A DNA stretch of 64,000 bases from Nitzschia sp. DOCU1 (Eukaryota > Bacillariophyta > Bacillariophyceae > Bacillariales > Bacillariaceae). A program made the translations under genes and the position numbers. The stretch is taken from contig OX595996.1 of the NCBI GenBank assembly GCA_951394045.1, positions 992,001 through 1,056,000 on the forward strand, written 5' to 3'. The notes beneath the pieces were generated by a model. That model was given only the letters and a program-made list of their open reading frames with translations, was not told where the DNA came from and did no database searches. This document shows positions 1 to 10,578 of this stretch, one piece after another (position 1 is the stretch's first letter; each line of letters begins with the position of its first letter).

Positions 1-1
1 T

Positions 2-424
2 ATTATGTGCGATCCCGAAGGGCGGGTCAATGCTCTTCGCATCGCTCAAAATGGCCTCCGGAATACTATACCAAGTGTTCTACGTTATCTTTCGAATCTT
101 AAAGAGCTGGCTTTGGATGGCAACTCGTTTGACCCTTCGCCTATACCATCCTGGTTGGTGGATCTGACTGGGTTGAAATTATTGGTTCTTGCCGATTGTA
201 ACCTAAGCGGCACCATTCCAACCGAGCTGGAATTGCCAACCAATCTACAAGATCTTTGGCTCTCCAGCAACTTCTTGACAGGCACGATACCTGCTTCGCT
301 TGGTAATTCGCTGTCGGAAATCCGTGTGCTTGCATTTTATAACAACTTGTTGACGGGAACTCTCCCAAGCGAAATGGGCCAACTTTCAAAGTTGAAATAT
401 ATTGATTTGGGCAATAATGCCCTA
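2..424 (+). CDS. LRR protein, 5' part (cut by window edge and by insertion)
   Basis: About 141 codons of a plant/diatom-type leucine-rich-repeat protein. The open frame reaches the window edge, and the opening residues (CDPEGRVNAL) look like the internal cap ahead of a repeat block, so the true start lies upstream. About five repeats of the LxxNxLTGTIP type are visible. The LRR pattern stops abruptly after IDLGNNAL, at the edge of an inverted-repeat element; the next repeat resumes at 1532 in the same frame. Beyond 424 the frame reads on for about 26 low-complexity codons inside the element and then stops. Diatom LRR proteins of this type are often receptor-like or secreted, but no signal peptide or membrane segment is visible here, so the role is open. 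Confidence 0.75.
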
Positions 425-425
425 G

Positions 426-1528
426 TGCCTCGTCGGGGGCGTGCGGCCCACGCGGCCCACGGCCCACACGGCCCACGCGCAGAGATGTGGAAAACCCCGT
501 AGAAAATGTACTGGCAGCTACTGGCAGCTACCTGAGTACACTGCTACCATCACATTCATCGACATCCGAAGCTACCTTGACACATGATGACAAACTAAAA
601 AACATCACGAACCAATAGCCAACATAGTAAACTAAAGGTATATATGAGGGAAGAGTTATTCATCCTATTAGTTGACGTAGATATCACACTCAAAGTATCA
701 ACCGCGGTCCTCTGCCCACGTGGTCTGCGCATACGGAACTGTACAGGCACGTACGCGCGACGATGTCTTTCGACGATTTTTTCGCAAATCCCATTTTCAT
801 TCCAACGATCGCAGAGCCAAGGTTTTTCAGGACACAGGAACAACAACAAAAGAAACCACTAACAGGACAGATAGTCAAATGATATCCTGATGCTCTGGTC
901 CAAAATCATGAGTCAACTGTTGCTTAGCATGATACCAAACCCCAACAGTTTTTTTGCACGGCATGACAGCGCGTGATGACTAATTCGACTACGACTAGTT
1001 CGAATTTGATCGGGGGATTTGAGTAATTGGACTAAATGTCTGGCGTAAGTTGAGGCTTCGCAGCACTTGAATTTGTCTTCCGACAAAAATCCAATTCGGC
1101 ACATATTCAATAACTATTCTTAGTGAAAGGTTAAAAACGGTTTGGATAATGAAGCATCTTTTTTCATTACTTTGGAAGAAGATAATGGCTGGTAGCCGAA
1201 AATTCGACGCTTGGGACGTGGGCCTCCCGTAGCTTCCAGTAGCATTTCTACGTGCGGCCCACGCGGCCCACATCGTCGCGCAGCGCGAGGGAATTTATCA
1301 ATTTCTGGCGAGGACCACTGCATTCAGACGGTTGTTTGAGTCTTTTTCTCATACATCTTAACAAAACAGGAGTCATCAGGACCAACTATCATATCTGAAT
1401 ATTCATTCCTGAAAGTTGGAGACGAGAGGATGCGAGACAAGGGTCTCATTCTGTTGCGCGACGAAGCGTGCTCATCGGCCCACATCGGCCCACATCGGCC
1501 CACGTGGGCCGCGCGCCCCGACGAGGCA
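426..1528. mobile_element. Non-autonomous TIR element inserted in LRR gene
   Basis: A 1.1-kb insert with inverted termini: TGCCTCGTCGGGG at the left end and its complement CCCCGACGAGGCA at the right end. The match continues for about 25 bp into GC-rich GGCCCAC sequence with one indel and one mismatch. CTAG flanks both ends (422-425 and 1529-1532) and would be a 4-bp target duplication; a 2-bp TA or 3-bp duplication is also compatible. Clusters of GGCCCAC lie next to both ends and again at 1254-1272, as subterminal transposase sites often do. No transposase ORF is present. The superfamily cannot be decided from these ends. Confidence 0.7.
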
Positions 1529-1531
1529 CTA

Positions 1532-2596
1532 GGAGGGACACTGCCTGATGTTTGGAGTCAGTGGGCTAATGTGGAGATTGTCAAACTTTCTACAAACAAA
1601 CTAACTGGCACCCTCCCTCATTCTTGGAGTGAGCTGACCAACGTGTCCCTTGTGCATCTCTTCAACAACAAGCTCACCGGCACGCTTCCCGACTCTTGGA
1701 GTCAATGGGCCTCCTTGTCAGAGCTGGGTCTCTATGAAAATGTTTTTTCTGGTACACTCCCTAACGTTTGGAGCAATTGGACCATGGTGGAAAATGTGTA
1801 TCTCTACAACAACCATCTAAACGGAACACTTCCCGACTCTTGGAAGCATTGGACTGCATTGCGTGATTTGGAGCTTACTGGAAATGCCTTTACCGGGACA
1901 CTCCCTAACGCATGGAGCGATTGGCCAAACGTGGAGATTGTGTACCTTGATATAAACAATCTGAGCGGAAAACTTCCTGAGTCCTGGAGTCGATGGTCGA
2001 ACTTGGCAGAATTGTCCCTCCATGATAATATCTTGACGGGGACACTCCCCGATGAGTGGAGCCAATGGACCAAAGTGGCGAATGTGCAGCTCTACAACAA
2101 CAATCTGACCGGCACACTACCTGTCTCTTGGAGCCAATGGACCGGCTTGTCAGTGTTTGCCCTTTCTAATAATTCCTTGACAGGTCCACTCCCTGACGAG
2201 TGGAGCAGGTGGACCTACGTGTTGATTGTGTTGCTCTTCGACAACCATTTGACTGGCACGCTCCCCGAATCTTGGAGTCAGTGGACCAACTTGTCAAGGT
2301 TATCGCTTCGTGCAAACAACTTTTCAGGGCCTCTCCCAGAGTCTTGGGGTCAGTGGGCTGATGTGGAGCTTGTAAAGCTCAACGACAACTACCTTACTGG
2401 TACTCTCCCAGAAGCCTACGCCGCCTGGGGAAATATTCACGAGGCCAACTTCTCGGCCAATTGTTTAGAGGGAACCATCCCTTCCGAGTTCGAACTCGAA
2501 TGGGCGCTCTTACAATCGAATGTTTCCGAAGTGCTAGGAAATCAACGAGAGGAGTGCAAGGACGAAGGCAACCAAAGTAGCATTATTCTCTTGTAG
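1532..2596 (+). CDS. LRR protein, 3' part (after insertion)
   Basis: About 354 codons made almost entirely of thirteen 24-residue LRRs with the unusual consensus GTLPxSWSQWxxVxxVxLxxNxLT, carrying two or more Trp per repeat. It is the continuation of the LRR frame at 2-424: removing 425-1531 joins NNAL to GGTLPD with no frame change. The last repeat degenerates (EANFSANCLEGTIPSEF) into a short Glu-rich tail, so the C-terminus appears natural and no membrane segment follows. Upstream in-frame codons from 1430 lie within the inserted element and are not LRR-like. With the element in place, a full protein would need splicing or excision. Confidence 0.7.
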   Translation, partial: GGTLPDVWSQWANVEIVKLSTNKLTGTLPHSWSELTNVSLVHLFNNKLTGTLPDSWSQWASLSELGLYENVFSGTLPNVWSNWTMVENVYLYNNHLNGTLPDSWKHWTALRDLELTGNAFTGTLPNAWSDWPNVEIVYLDINNLSGKLPESWSRWSNLAELSLHDNILTGTLPDEWSQWTKVANVQLYNNNLTGTLPVSWSQWTGLSVFALSNNSLTGPLPDEWSRWTYVLIVLLFDNHLTGTLPESWSQWTNLSRLSLRANNFSGPLPESWGQWADVELVKLNDNYLTGTLPEAYAAWGNIHEANFSANCLEGTIPSEFELEWALLQSNVSEVLGNQREECKDEGNQSSIILL

Positions 2597-3114
2597 CTAG
2601 AGAACAATGATTGCTGTCGTGCACAAGTGCGAGAAACGATCAAAAGCATTCCTCCACCTTCCCCGCTACGCAACAACGAAATGCTTGCAGGACATGGTCA
2701 CAAGTGCATGTCGAACCACCACCACAACAATAGTACGAGAATCCAAATTATCGAAGTGGCTTGAAACTGTTAAGCGCGACTGTAATGGTAGTTGTAGCTA
2801 GTTGGGTAGCTACTAGCTATCATAGCTTGGATTATGTCAAATGTTCAATTCCGCGTCTCCCACCAATTCGTCCATTTGCTTTTGCAATAGAGGCAATAAC
2901 CGTCCTCTAGCTACTCCCATGGCATTTGCTTGATCCGATACTTGAATGGTAGCTTCCAAGGCCCTTGGCATGTCAATACCACAGCGATGCTGTCAAGTTT
3001 GGATGCGAAACTCTATAAGGCTTTGCGCGAGCACTATTCCATGGACATGTGGAACGGGGGCGGGTAGTTGAAAGTAGCATTATGAAATGGCTTTTTATCC
3101 ATAGACTACTGCTA
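2597..3114. other. Intergenic, convergent 3' regions
   Basis: Separates the LRR gene end from the convergent methyltransferase end. It contains a 64-codon reading frame (2607-2801) with no recognisable family. I see no RNA gene or repeat. Confidence 0.5.
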
Positions 3115-4086
3115 CTACTTGCCCAGTTTACGTGCCACAATTCGTAGCCTTCGATAATCGGCCGTCCACGTTTTTCCATCAAACATGGACGCTTCCTCGT
3201 GCTTTAGAAGGGATACAATTTCTTCAATGACTTGTTCTCGCCGCGCTTCCGGTACGTCTTGCAACAATCTACCACCAAACATGCGTATCCAATTTGCCAT
3301 TCCAGCCTCTCCATCTTCCAACTCGGTGGGTCGATCAAACAAGGCAGCCGAGACGACTTGGATATCATGTGCCTCCAACAAAGTCGCATATTCGGCAATA
3401 CTCGGAAAATACCATGGATTGTAGTTGTCGCCCAACACTTGATTGGCTGCTTTGACGATCCGTTCCACATTTCCCTTGCCTCCCAGTTCGACTACCAATT
3501 TGCCACCTGGCTTTAGGACTCGTGACATGGATGCTACGGCGGCGTCGGCGTTTTTCACCCAGTGTAATGCGGCGTTGGAAAAAATGGCATCCACTTGCTG
3601 GCGTGTGGTCCACTCCAGATTGGTCACATCGGCTTGAAAGAATTCCAAGTCCGGATACGATTCTTGAGCACGTTGAACCATGCTAGGATCAGCGTCGAAT
3701 CCAATGGCAGTAGCTCCTCGAGCGGCGATTTCTTGCGTAAGCTCCCCCGAACCACAACCGACATCCAAAACAACTTGGCCTGGTTGAGGATCCAACAAGT
3801 CTATGAGTGACGAACCGTATTCAAACACAAAGCTATGCTTTTGATACAAATCCACATCCCACTACAAAGCAAAGTGTGAGCGGCGATGGAGACGTCCAAT
3901 ATGCTGCAACACCAAAACAATTCGTACCTCTTGATTCGTTGACGAGAAAGATGATTTCAAGGGAGTCGTTGATGTCAACGATGATTGACACGTCGTACTG
4001 GGAGACTTTTCCACTGTCAAAACTGGCACAAAGGCCTTTGACAAGGAGGAAATCACCAGGATGAGGCTAGGGCTGGATCGTCTCAT
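3115..4086 (-). CDS. Class I SAM-dependent methyltransferase, likely plastid
   Basis: Two exons are inferred: 4086-3928 (53 codons) and 3861-3115, joined across a 66-nt intron (donor GTACGA, acceptor TTTGTAG), giving about 301 residues. Exon 2 opens WDVDLYQKHSFVFEYG, the usual start of Methyltransf_11/25-type enzymes, followed by motif I VLDVGCGSGEL, an acidic motif II (GFDAD) and a motif IV region (FSNAALHWV). The closest family by eye is the trans-aconitate methyltransferase/UbiE-like group; the substrate is unknown. Exon 1 is a hydrophobic presequence ending SKAFVP, resembling the ASAFAP cleavage motif of diatom plastid preproteins, so plastid import is plausible. The start codon is the ATG at 4086; the intron phase (0) restores the frame exactly. 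Confidence 0.82.
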
Positions 4087-4543
4087 GGCGTCCTGGCAGG
4101 AAGATCAACCCAAAGAAGTTGTGAAGGAAACTGTACGAAATCTGCAAAATAAGATCTTCGGCAAATGCAATCGTACGCTCCTGTGTCAACGATTCCAAGT
4201 TCTACCAAGGATTCAATCATTCAGTATTACACGTGTGGTGCCCGTTTGGCTTTTCATCGTCACCATGCATTGTCCTCTCGGCACCACGTTTCGGATCGAG
4301 AAATGCGATGAGAGAAAGTCGCGAAAGCACTCTCTTCCTCGGCGCCGTCCGTCATGGTCCGCACAATTTTTGACACTGTCTGTCGCCTCGCTTTCGCGAC
4401 TCGACTCACTCGCAAAGAGCCGCGCTTGAGTGGCCGGCGCGCGCAGGACAGCTTTTCTCATCTCATGATACTCCTGCCGAAACACATGGTCGTTTCATGT
4501 GGCGCGAACCCAAGAAATTATATATTTCAACATATTTGTAGAT

Positions 4544-4550
4544 TATATAA
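4544..4550 (+). promoter_or_regulatory. TATA-like box upstream of Thr/Pro-repeat protein
   Basis: TATATAA sits about 150 bp before the proposed ATG at 4698, in an AT-rich pocket within a mostly GC-balanced divergent region (4087-4697) shared with the methyltransferase. Position and composition fit a core promoter for the rightward gene; there is no further support. Confidence 0.3.
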
Positions 4551-4697
4551 ACGTGACATCGGTCGCAGTCACTCCTCGCTGATTTCATCTCACAATTTCG
4601 CTTCTTCTGGATCTCATTCTTCGCTGTTACTCGGTTTGGCTGCACCTTGGCCTCTGCCGATTATCAGCTAGTTTTTCGCGATCCAAAGTTAACACAA

Positions 4698-6452
4698 ATG
4701 CACATGTCGACCATGAGAAGAGGAAGGATACCGACGATTCTGCTGGTGGCAATCTTCTGTGATGGCATCGGGCAGACGAGCGCGTTCCCGGCACTTCGAA
4801 AACGTCAAGTAGACAATGAAGGAGACGGCGCTAACGGATACAAAGATAGGTTATCGCAGTCCCTCGAGTCTCGAGCAGCAAGGAAAACAAGCGATTTATT
4901 TTCTGACAATAGTGATGAGGAGTTAACTGCGGCCTTTTGGGATAGTCGAATTCTCTATGAATCGAGTATTCCCGCCACCATGCGTCCGAACACCCCTCCC
5001 ACTACTTTGTCGCCCGTGGCACCCCCGACCAATGCACCAGGCACACCAACGATGGCACCCGTCATGGGAACTGTTGCGCCTGTAGCACCTGTCACGCCCA
5101 CCATGGCACCCGTCATGGGAACTGTTGCGCCTGTTGCGCCTGTTGCACCTGTCACGCCCACTATGGCGCCCGTCATGGGAACTGTTGCGCCTGTTGCACC
5201 TGTCACGCCAACGATGGCACCCGTCATGGGAACTGTTGCGCCTGTTGCACCTGTCACGCCCACTATGGCGCCCGTCATGGGAACTGTTGCACCTGTTGCA
5301 CCTGTCACGCCCACTATGGCGCCCGTCATGGGAACTGTTGCACCTGTTGCACCTGTCACGCCCACAATGGCACCCGTGACCTCACCACCCATTGGTACGG
5401 TAGCACCAGTCAGCTTGCCACCCAATAGTACGGTAGCACCCACTACATCGCCGGTTACGCCTGTCGAGACCCTCGCACCATCCTCAAGCCCCACGGGTGG
5501 ATCGGTGGCTCCTTTGCCAACAACGGCCATTCCCACTGGAAGCCCCACGACATTTACAGAACCGGGAAGCACACCTTCACCCACCGCAACTTTTGCACCC
5601 ACCGAGGGAGGCACTACCGACACTACCGGTACCCCTTCACCCACCGTAACTTATGCACCCACCGAGGGAACCACTACCGATTCTGATACAAGTGCCCCAA
5701 CTCCATTCACAGAACCGGGAGACACCCCTCCACCCACCGTGGGAGCCACTACCGGTCCTGTTACAAGTGCCCCAACCCCTGGAACCGTTGTCCAGCCAAG
5801 CGGGGCTCCATCGACATCCCCACCGGACACGACCGACCCTCCCACCGGAAGCCCTGTTGCCGCCACTACTCCGTCTCCCGTTGGGGCCCAAACACCCCCA
5901 CCAACGGTTGCTACCGCACCCTTTACAGCCATTCTATCATTGCAGAACGAAACAGGAATCTGCTCTGGTGCTGACAGCAACGGTGTGGGATGTGCCGAGA
6001 CCAATGGCAGCGGTAGTGGTGGTAATCCCAATGATTTGGTGAATTGCTTCAATGTACAAGACGCTGGAGGAGCCGCTCCGTTTGTCCTGAACCAAGTTCG
6101 CTTTTGGATTGGCACCTCAATTCCCGTGCCGACCGACTTGAGGGTGCGAGTGTATGATTCTTTGAATGGTGCGCCGGGTACCAATATTGCTTCACAAGCA
6201 CTCACCGATTTCAACTTGGGAGTCAATACGATTACCCTGGACACACCCGTGCTTCTCGAGAACGATGGTTTTTGCGTTGGGGTCAGTTCGGAGGATGTCA
6301 TGATGGGTCTCCGAGTTCAAAACGAAGTCGGTGTTGGTACCAACTCGTTTGTGCTCGCTCCTCAATGCGGTGCGAATCAGTTTACGACGTTGGAGACTTT
6401 TGGTCTGGACGCGAAATTCTGCATTGAAGCGTTTGTTTCCTCACCACCGTGA
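4698..6452 (+). CDS. Secreted Thr/Pro-rich repeat protein with C-terminal beta domain
   Basis: About 584 residues from ATG 4698 (other in-frame ATGs at 4704 and 4713). The N-terminus has a basic stretch then a hydrophobic core ([10 protein letters not shown]) ending near TSA, a signal peptide. Residues about 100-410 are low complexity: six near-perfect 17-20-residue repeats ([17 protein letters not shown]), then P/T/S-rich sequence typical of heavily O-glycosylated wall or mucin-like proteins. The last about 175 residues are a Cys-containing globular domain ([39 protein letters not shown]) that looks like a beta-sandwich; I cannot name the family. A cell-surface or frustule-associated role is inferred from composition only. 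A broken copy of the C-terminal domain lies at 13653-14225. Confidence 0.8.
   Translation: MHMSTMRRGRIPTILLVAIFCDGIGQTSAFPALRKRQVDNEGDGANGYKDRLSQSLESRAARKTSDLFSDNSDEELTAAFWDSRILYESSIPATMRPNTPPTTLSPVAPPTNAPGTPTMAPVMGTVAPVAPVTPTMAPVMGTVAPVAPVAPVTPTMAPVMGTVAPVAPVTPTMAPVMGTVAPVAPVTPTMAPVMGTVAPVAPVTPTMAPVMGTVAPVAPVTPTMAPVTSPPIGTVAPVSLPPNSTVAPTTSPVTPVETLAPSSSPTGGSVAPLPTTAIPTGSPTTFTEPGSTPSPTATFAPTEGGTTDTTGTPSPTVTYAPTEGTTTDSDTSAPTPFTEPGDTPPPTVGATTGPVTSAPTPGTVVQPSGAPSTSPPDTTDPPTGSPVAATTPSPVGAQTPPPTVATAPFTAILSLQNETGICSGADSNGVGCAETNGSGSGGNPNDLVNCFNVQDAGGAAPFVLNQVRFWIGTSIPVPTDLRVRVYDSLNGAPGTNIASQALTDFNLGVNTITLDTPVLLENDGFCVGVSSEDVMMGLRVQNEVGVGTNSFVLAPQCGANQFTTLETFGLDAKFCIEAFVSSPP
5052..5383 (+). repeat. 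51-bp in-frame minisatellite
   Basis: Six tandem 51-bp units (one is 60 bp through a 9-bp CCTGTTGCG-type expansion) and a partial seventh, encoding [17 protein letters not shown]. Units differ mainly at third positions (GCG/GCA, CCC/CCA), so copy number has probably changed recently by slippage or unequal exchange. Unit length keeps the frame. The composition also leaves a long antisense open frame (4955-5644), which is not a gene. Confidence 0.9.
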
Positions 6453-7184
6453 TGATTACGGCGGCGGTGGAAACAAACCAATTTATGATTCATTGACCTC
6501 TCTGTTCTCCTCGTTGAATGAAAACTTGGCATTGTCATTTTTTCTTCTAACTCCACTTACACTCTTTACAATGTCCTTCCTGGCTTGGATGTCCGATCAA
6601 TCTAGTTGCTGTCGTTAGTTCCGTATATCTGTCCCGATGATTAAACAAGGGGCCGAAGACGACGACTACGAGCGCCACGTATTTCGCAGCAGCAACAATA
6701 TGCTACTACAAGTTAATATTTCGAAAGTAGTGAACTCTGTATACAAGAAAATGTAGAGTCTGCACCAATGAACAGGCAGTATAGCGTACATTCTAGCTAG
6801 TTCTCTAGCTGACTGCGGCTCAGTCTATTCTAGATATCTTAGTGATTTGACCTACGTATCGTACCGATAGTAAGTTGCGCTGAAACAACCAGTAGCCGTT
6901 TTCGCTCCGGCAAACGAAGAGATCCTTCCTTTTTGATCGTCAATGTAGTTGCTAACTGGATAGGGCCCGCTGCTTTAATATTATTAGAATAGTATTGTAT
7001 GGATTATCCAGGTAGCAACAACTTACTTGCACGGCCTGCATTGACGCTATGTTGAGTCGGGCTGGACTACCGTAGTATGGTCGTATCCGAGGGTACACCA
7101 CACATGACACTGCACCGTAGTGTAAGACACTATGTACAATAGCAGTGGGAGACTAAATGTACCAAACATAATGTAAGCTCTATA
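6453..7184. other. Duplicated intergenic spacer
   Basis: Tail-to-tail spacer between the Thr/Pro-rich protein and the LRR pseudogene. It is nearly identical to 14226-14968. No ORF of interest and no RNA gene is visible; near-identity in non-coding DNA indicates recent duplication or conversion. Confidence 0.6.
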
Positions 7185-8623
7185 TTACAAAGATCCTCTT
7201 CCTACAAAGGCGGGCCCGTGAAGCATCTCATATAAAATGGTTGCTCTTGACGATGGTCTGCATACTAGAAATCGATCCTTATTCACCTTCCCTATGACCA
7301 CAGGCCAGACCGAAAGCGGTATCGTTGTTGCACCACGCTGTAACAGCCCAAAGCACCGGTTGCGATCCAGTCGCAGTCCCACATGGGACGGTACGATGCC
7401 TTCTTGAATCACCCTCTCAAAACTGTCTCCCAGGAAACCCAACTCTGGAAAGACATCCAAGAGTTGGAGAATTGAGTTCTCAACCAAATCGTCATCCTGC
7501 ATTGCTTCCTTCAGCCCATTAAACCAGCCATTATGATCGAGATTAAGGCACCGCAATCGATGTGCTGGCATTGCGTTGGCAAGATTTGCCCCTAGAGACA
7601 CAAAGTCAGAGATCATGTTCAGACTTACATCCAAGTATCGAAGATTCGGAAGTTTTGATAGGTTTCGGAGCAGCAAGTTCATGGCTTCCGCATTGATATG
7701 AGATGCATGATGCGAAATAGAAAGGGATTCCAAGGAGATGTTTAGCGGCAGATCTTCCACAAAGTGTTGAATCATGCCCTCGTTAGTTCCGTGCTCCCAG
7801 CCACCATCCTCTCCACCATCCATGTGTAATTCCCTAAGTTGACAGGAGTCGGACCTCAACCACTGATGAATAGACTCCATTGTCTCTCTTCCATACTCAC
7901 ACTCGTCTATCTCTAGTACTTCCAATGACGGATGGCCGGAAAGAGTTCCGATAGTGGCAGCCAACCATTCGTCACACAAGAAGGCCCAGAAAATGCGCAA
8001 CTCTTCAAAGTCGTGTTGGAGGCCAGACCAGCAGCCAGATATTGAGGTGCCCCCATTATCTCATCTACCCTCCCTATTGGGAACCATCGACAGCAATTGA
8101 AGCACAATTCGACTAACCCATCAGTTTGCCCGGCGGTTGCCAGCCCCGTGGCCAGAACTGCCATGGTATTGGCTGAAATGTGAAAATTTACGACAGCGAC
8201 AAGCTCCAGATGTCGCCCTTCCCGAATAACAGATGCAATTGCAGCTGCAAATCGAAGGTCCATGCGGCGTTCCTCGTCATTCCCAAAGGTTAATTGGCGA
8301 AACAGTTTGAGCTTGGTTGCAGTTTCTACCACTCAGAAAAATGGCTCGGATTCAACGGAATTCTCAAATGCTCCTTGTTTCCATTGTACATTGGAATCGA
8401 CATAATGCTGAAAGGTCCGGATTGTTTCTGAGGCCATGCGTTCTGTCCACTGAGTGTTGCGAGCGGTGAACTTGATATCACCTGGATAATTTTCTGTGCG
8501 CAGTCGTTGCAGCTTTTCGACAATTTGCAGCTCGGTCTCGTGGGGCTCAAGCATGAACTCGCCCCCTGCTTTGACCACCGACTCTACTTGAGAATCATTG
8601 TGAGCCACTGACATGTTGTCCAT
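7185..8623 (-). pseudogene. LRR (RNI-like) gene, copy A, broken
   Basis: Homolog of the intact gene at 14969-16540. Translated from the right it reads MDNMSVAHNDSQ...SEPFF, then an in-frame TGA (about 8332) where copy B has CGT, continues VVETATKLKLFRQL... to LASNTTLK, and then shifts frame near 8005, where copy B reads on through KKLELSDC. The remaining 3' part (from about 8000 to the stop at 7185) is intact and about 97% identical to copy B. The protein has ribonuclease-inhibitor-like leucine-rich segments (LPNLRYLDVSLNMISDF). Two independent lesions argue for a pseudogene rather than sequencing error, though a short intron over either lesion cannot be excluded. Confidence 0.75.
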
Positions 8624-9225
8624 TGGGCAAGCAAAATTGAGAACTAATGAAATAATAACGCGATGTATGTAGGAATAATCGTCCGGCAAGTAGCTAGTAC
8701 AAGCGACCGACGTCTTCAGCAAGCCGTTCAAATTTCACTAAAAGGATGGAGGGAATACATTTCCCGCCGAAAGCGAGCACGCTCACACTAAAACGCAGGC
8801 CGGCCGGACAAATATCAAAATAGAGCACCAACGACCGACCCCGTCTGCCCGCCGCCACGAGACCTGATGAATCCGACCCACCCGACCCACTCGTCTGGCC
8901 ACGCACCTGCCCCGCCGCTTGCCATCGGCATCACGATTCAAGATTTTGAAACTGGAACCTGCCGACCCCACGTAGCATTTGTAACAGGTCCTACTGCAGA
9001 TTTTGCGCGCCAGCCAGCCACACTTTCCAGATTTGGTAATGGTGGAGAGCGTGTGACCTTTCTGTTGAACTCGCTTCATCCATTTTCATTTTCGGAAACA
9101 AACGTACCGGTAGCTGAAGAAGATACTTCCTTTCGGAAATATCGTCGTGAAAGGGTTGTGCAACAAAGCTTGCTGTTCAGTATTGTTGCTTTTAAATCCA
9201 TCAAAAGACGAATTAGAATCATCCG

Positions 9226-10578
9226 ATGATGGATTTTCTCATTCGCCCACGACGTTCCAAAACAAAGAGGACACCCGAGTCACCTCCAGGAAGGCGTTTG
9301 CCGGATAACGATAATGATGTCGTTGTCGTCTCCCCCCGTCGGGCATCCTCTTTACTCCGTGGCACTGTCAAATCTCTAGCCAGTGGAAGCCTTCGGTTTG
9401 ACAATGACGACGAGTCAAGTCTACCAGAAGTATTAACAGTGAGCTTATCCAAGAGCTCCAGAGAATTCGATTGTACGGCCGATGATGATAATCATGTCGT
9501 CTTTTTTCAAGAGAGTCGCAACGAAGAGAATTGCCACAATCACGGGGTTGAAGAATTTATGGATTCCCTTCAAGAATTTCATCCCTCGCCAGCATCACAG
9601 AGCACTCCTCCTGCTGTTCCTCCCCCTCAGCTTCATGATTACGATGAGGATAGTTTACCCGATCCGTATCTGGATTACTCGAGCTGGAGGTGGTCTGGCA
9701 AGAAAAAGAAGAATGCGACTCGACGAACAACGTCGGTCGGAGACTGCCTCGATGACTACATGACGGCGTATACTTCCAATGAAGATTTGGCAGGGTCGTG
9801 GAACTTTGACCATTCCAGGCCGATTATAATGAACAAGGCCAGGGTCACGGTATTGTCCATGGATGGCTCTACTACTAGTGCCCACAAATCGATGGAACGA
9901 ACCAGACGGGGTCGACAGGAACAGGCTTATTGGAGCAGCGTGGTTACCAGCCGTACCATGACACTGGGGACCTTGCATCGACAAACAGCCGAAGCCTTTT
10001 TGTCACTAGGGCATGCGCAAATGAGATTGGCCGAGTACACGCAAGCCATGGAAGCCTTTCAGTCCAGTTGCAAAATCTTCAAAGCTTTGGACGGCCCTAC
10101 ACATTTATCGGTCGGTCGAGCCTTGGATGCGTTTGGGTTGGCAGCTCTCCGACACAAACAAGGCGGTACCGTATCTTTAATTCAAGCCAAGACCGCATTG
10201 GAAGAAGCCTTTGCCATTCGATTTCATAGTCTGGGAGTTTGGCATGTCGATACGGTGGAAACCTTCAACAAGATTGCCAGTGTTTATTTGCATTTGGGAA
10301 AGTTGCCCGAAGCAGCTCATGCCTACAAGGAAGTTTACTTGGTACGACGTGCCATTTATGGCACCGATCATCCCAGTGTGGCCATTAGTGCACATGGATT
10401 GGCCAATGTGTACTTGAAATTGAATCAGCCTCAAGAATCCCTCATGTACTTTCAAACGGCTCTCGGGGTATATCAGAGAATGCATTTGCCCTACAATCAT
10501 CCGACCGTAGCACGACTCTTGCGCGATCGGAAACGACTCGAAGACTATCTCCTTGATGATGAGAGCGTTATTCAATAA
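9226..10578 (+). CDS. TPR-repeat protein (kinesin-light-chain-like repeats)
   Basis: A 450-residue single-exon gene starting MMDFLIRPRRSKTKRT. The first about 240 residues are polar and low complexity (basic then acidic, DDD/EES runs), likely disordered. From about 245 come tandem tetratricopeptide repeats: AEAFLSLGHAQMRLAEYTQAMEAFQ, a unit around ALDAFGLAALRHKQGG, FNKIASVYLHLGKLPEAAHAYKEV, and ISAHGLANVYLKLNQPQESLMYF, with the A-x-H-P-x-V spacing typical of kinesin-light-chain-type TPRs (TDHPSVAISAHGLANVY, YNHPTVARLL). Such proteins are scaffolds; no catalytic domain is present and the partner is unknown. It sits between the two duplication copies. Confidence 0.8.
   Translation: MMDFLIRPRRSKTKRTPESPPGRRLPDNDNDVVVVSPRRASSLLRGTVKSLASGSLRFDNDDESSLPEVLTVSLSKSSREFDCTADDDNHVVFFQESRNEENCHNHGVEEFMDSLQEFHPSPASQSTPPAVPPPQLHDYDEDSLPDPYLDYSSWRWSGKKKKNATRRTTSVGDCLDDYMTAYTSNEDLAGSWNFDHSRPIIMNKARVTVLSMDGSTTSAHKSMERTRRGRQEQAYWSSVVTSRTMTLGTLHRQTAEAFLSLGHAQMRLAEYTQAMEAFQSSCKIFKALDGPTHLSVGRALDAFGLAALRHKQGGTVSLIQAKTALEEAFAIRFHSLGVWHVDTVETFNKIASVYLHLGKLPEAAHAYKEVYLVRRAIYGTDHPSVAISAHGLANVYLKLNQPQESLMYFQTALGVYQRMHLPYNHPTVARLLRDRKRLEDYLLDDESVIQ

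Larger units (their letters stand above)
5901..8660. repeat. Segmental duplication, copy A
   Basis: Matches 13653-16560 in the same orientation. It comprises the C-terminal domain of the Thr/Pro-rich protein, the whole spacer 6453-7184, and an antisense LRR gene. From about 5901 to about 7900 the two copies are nearly identical. Beyond that, in the 5' half of the LRR gene, they drop to roughly half identity at protein level. Ends are approximate. Confidence 0.85.

Noticed and set aside
425..1532. The LRR insert as a simple GT-AG intron (introner-like), using GT at 425-426 and AG at 1531-1532
   Set aside because: Those sites remove 1108 nt and shift the frame by one; only removal of 1107 nt (element plus one CTAG) restores the LRR. 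Splicing with other sites was not excluded but has no clear support.
4955..5644. 229-codon antisense frame rich in Val/Gly/Thr
   Set aside because: It is the mirror of the Thr/Pro minisatellite; repeat composition avoids stops on the opposite strand. No start context or family.
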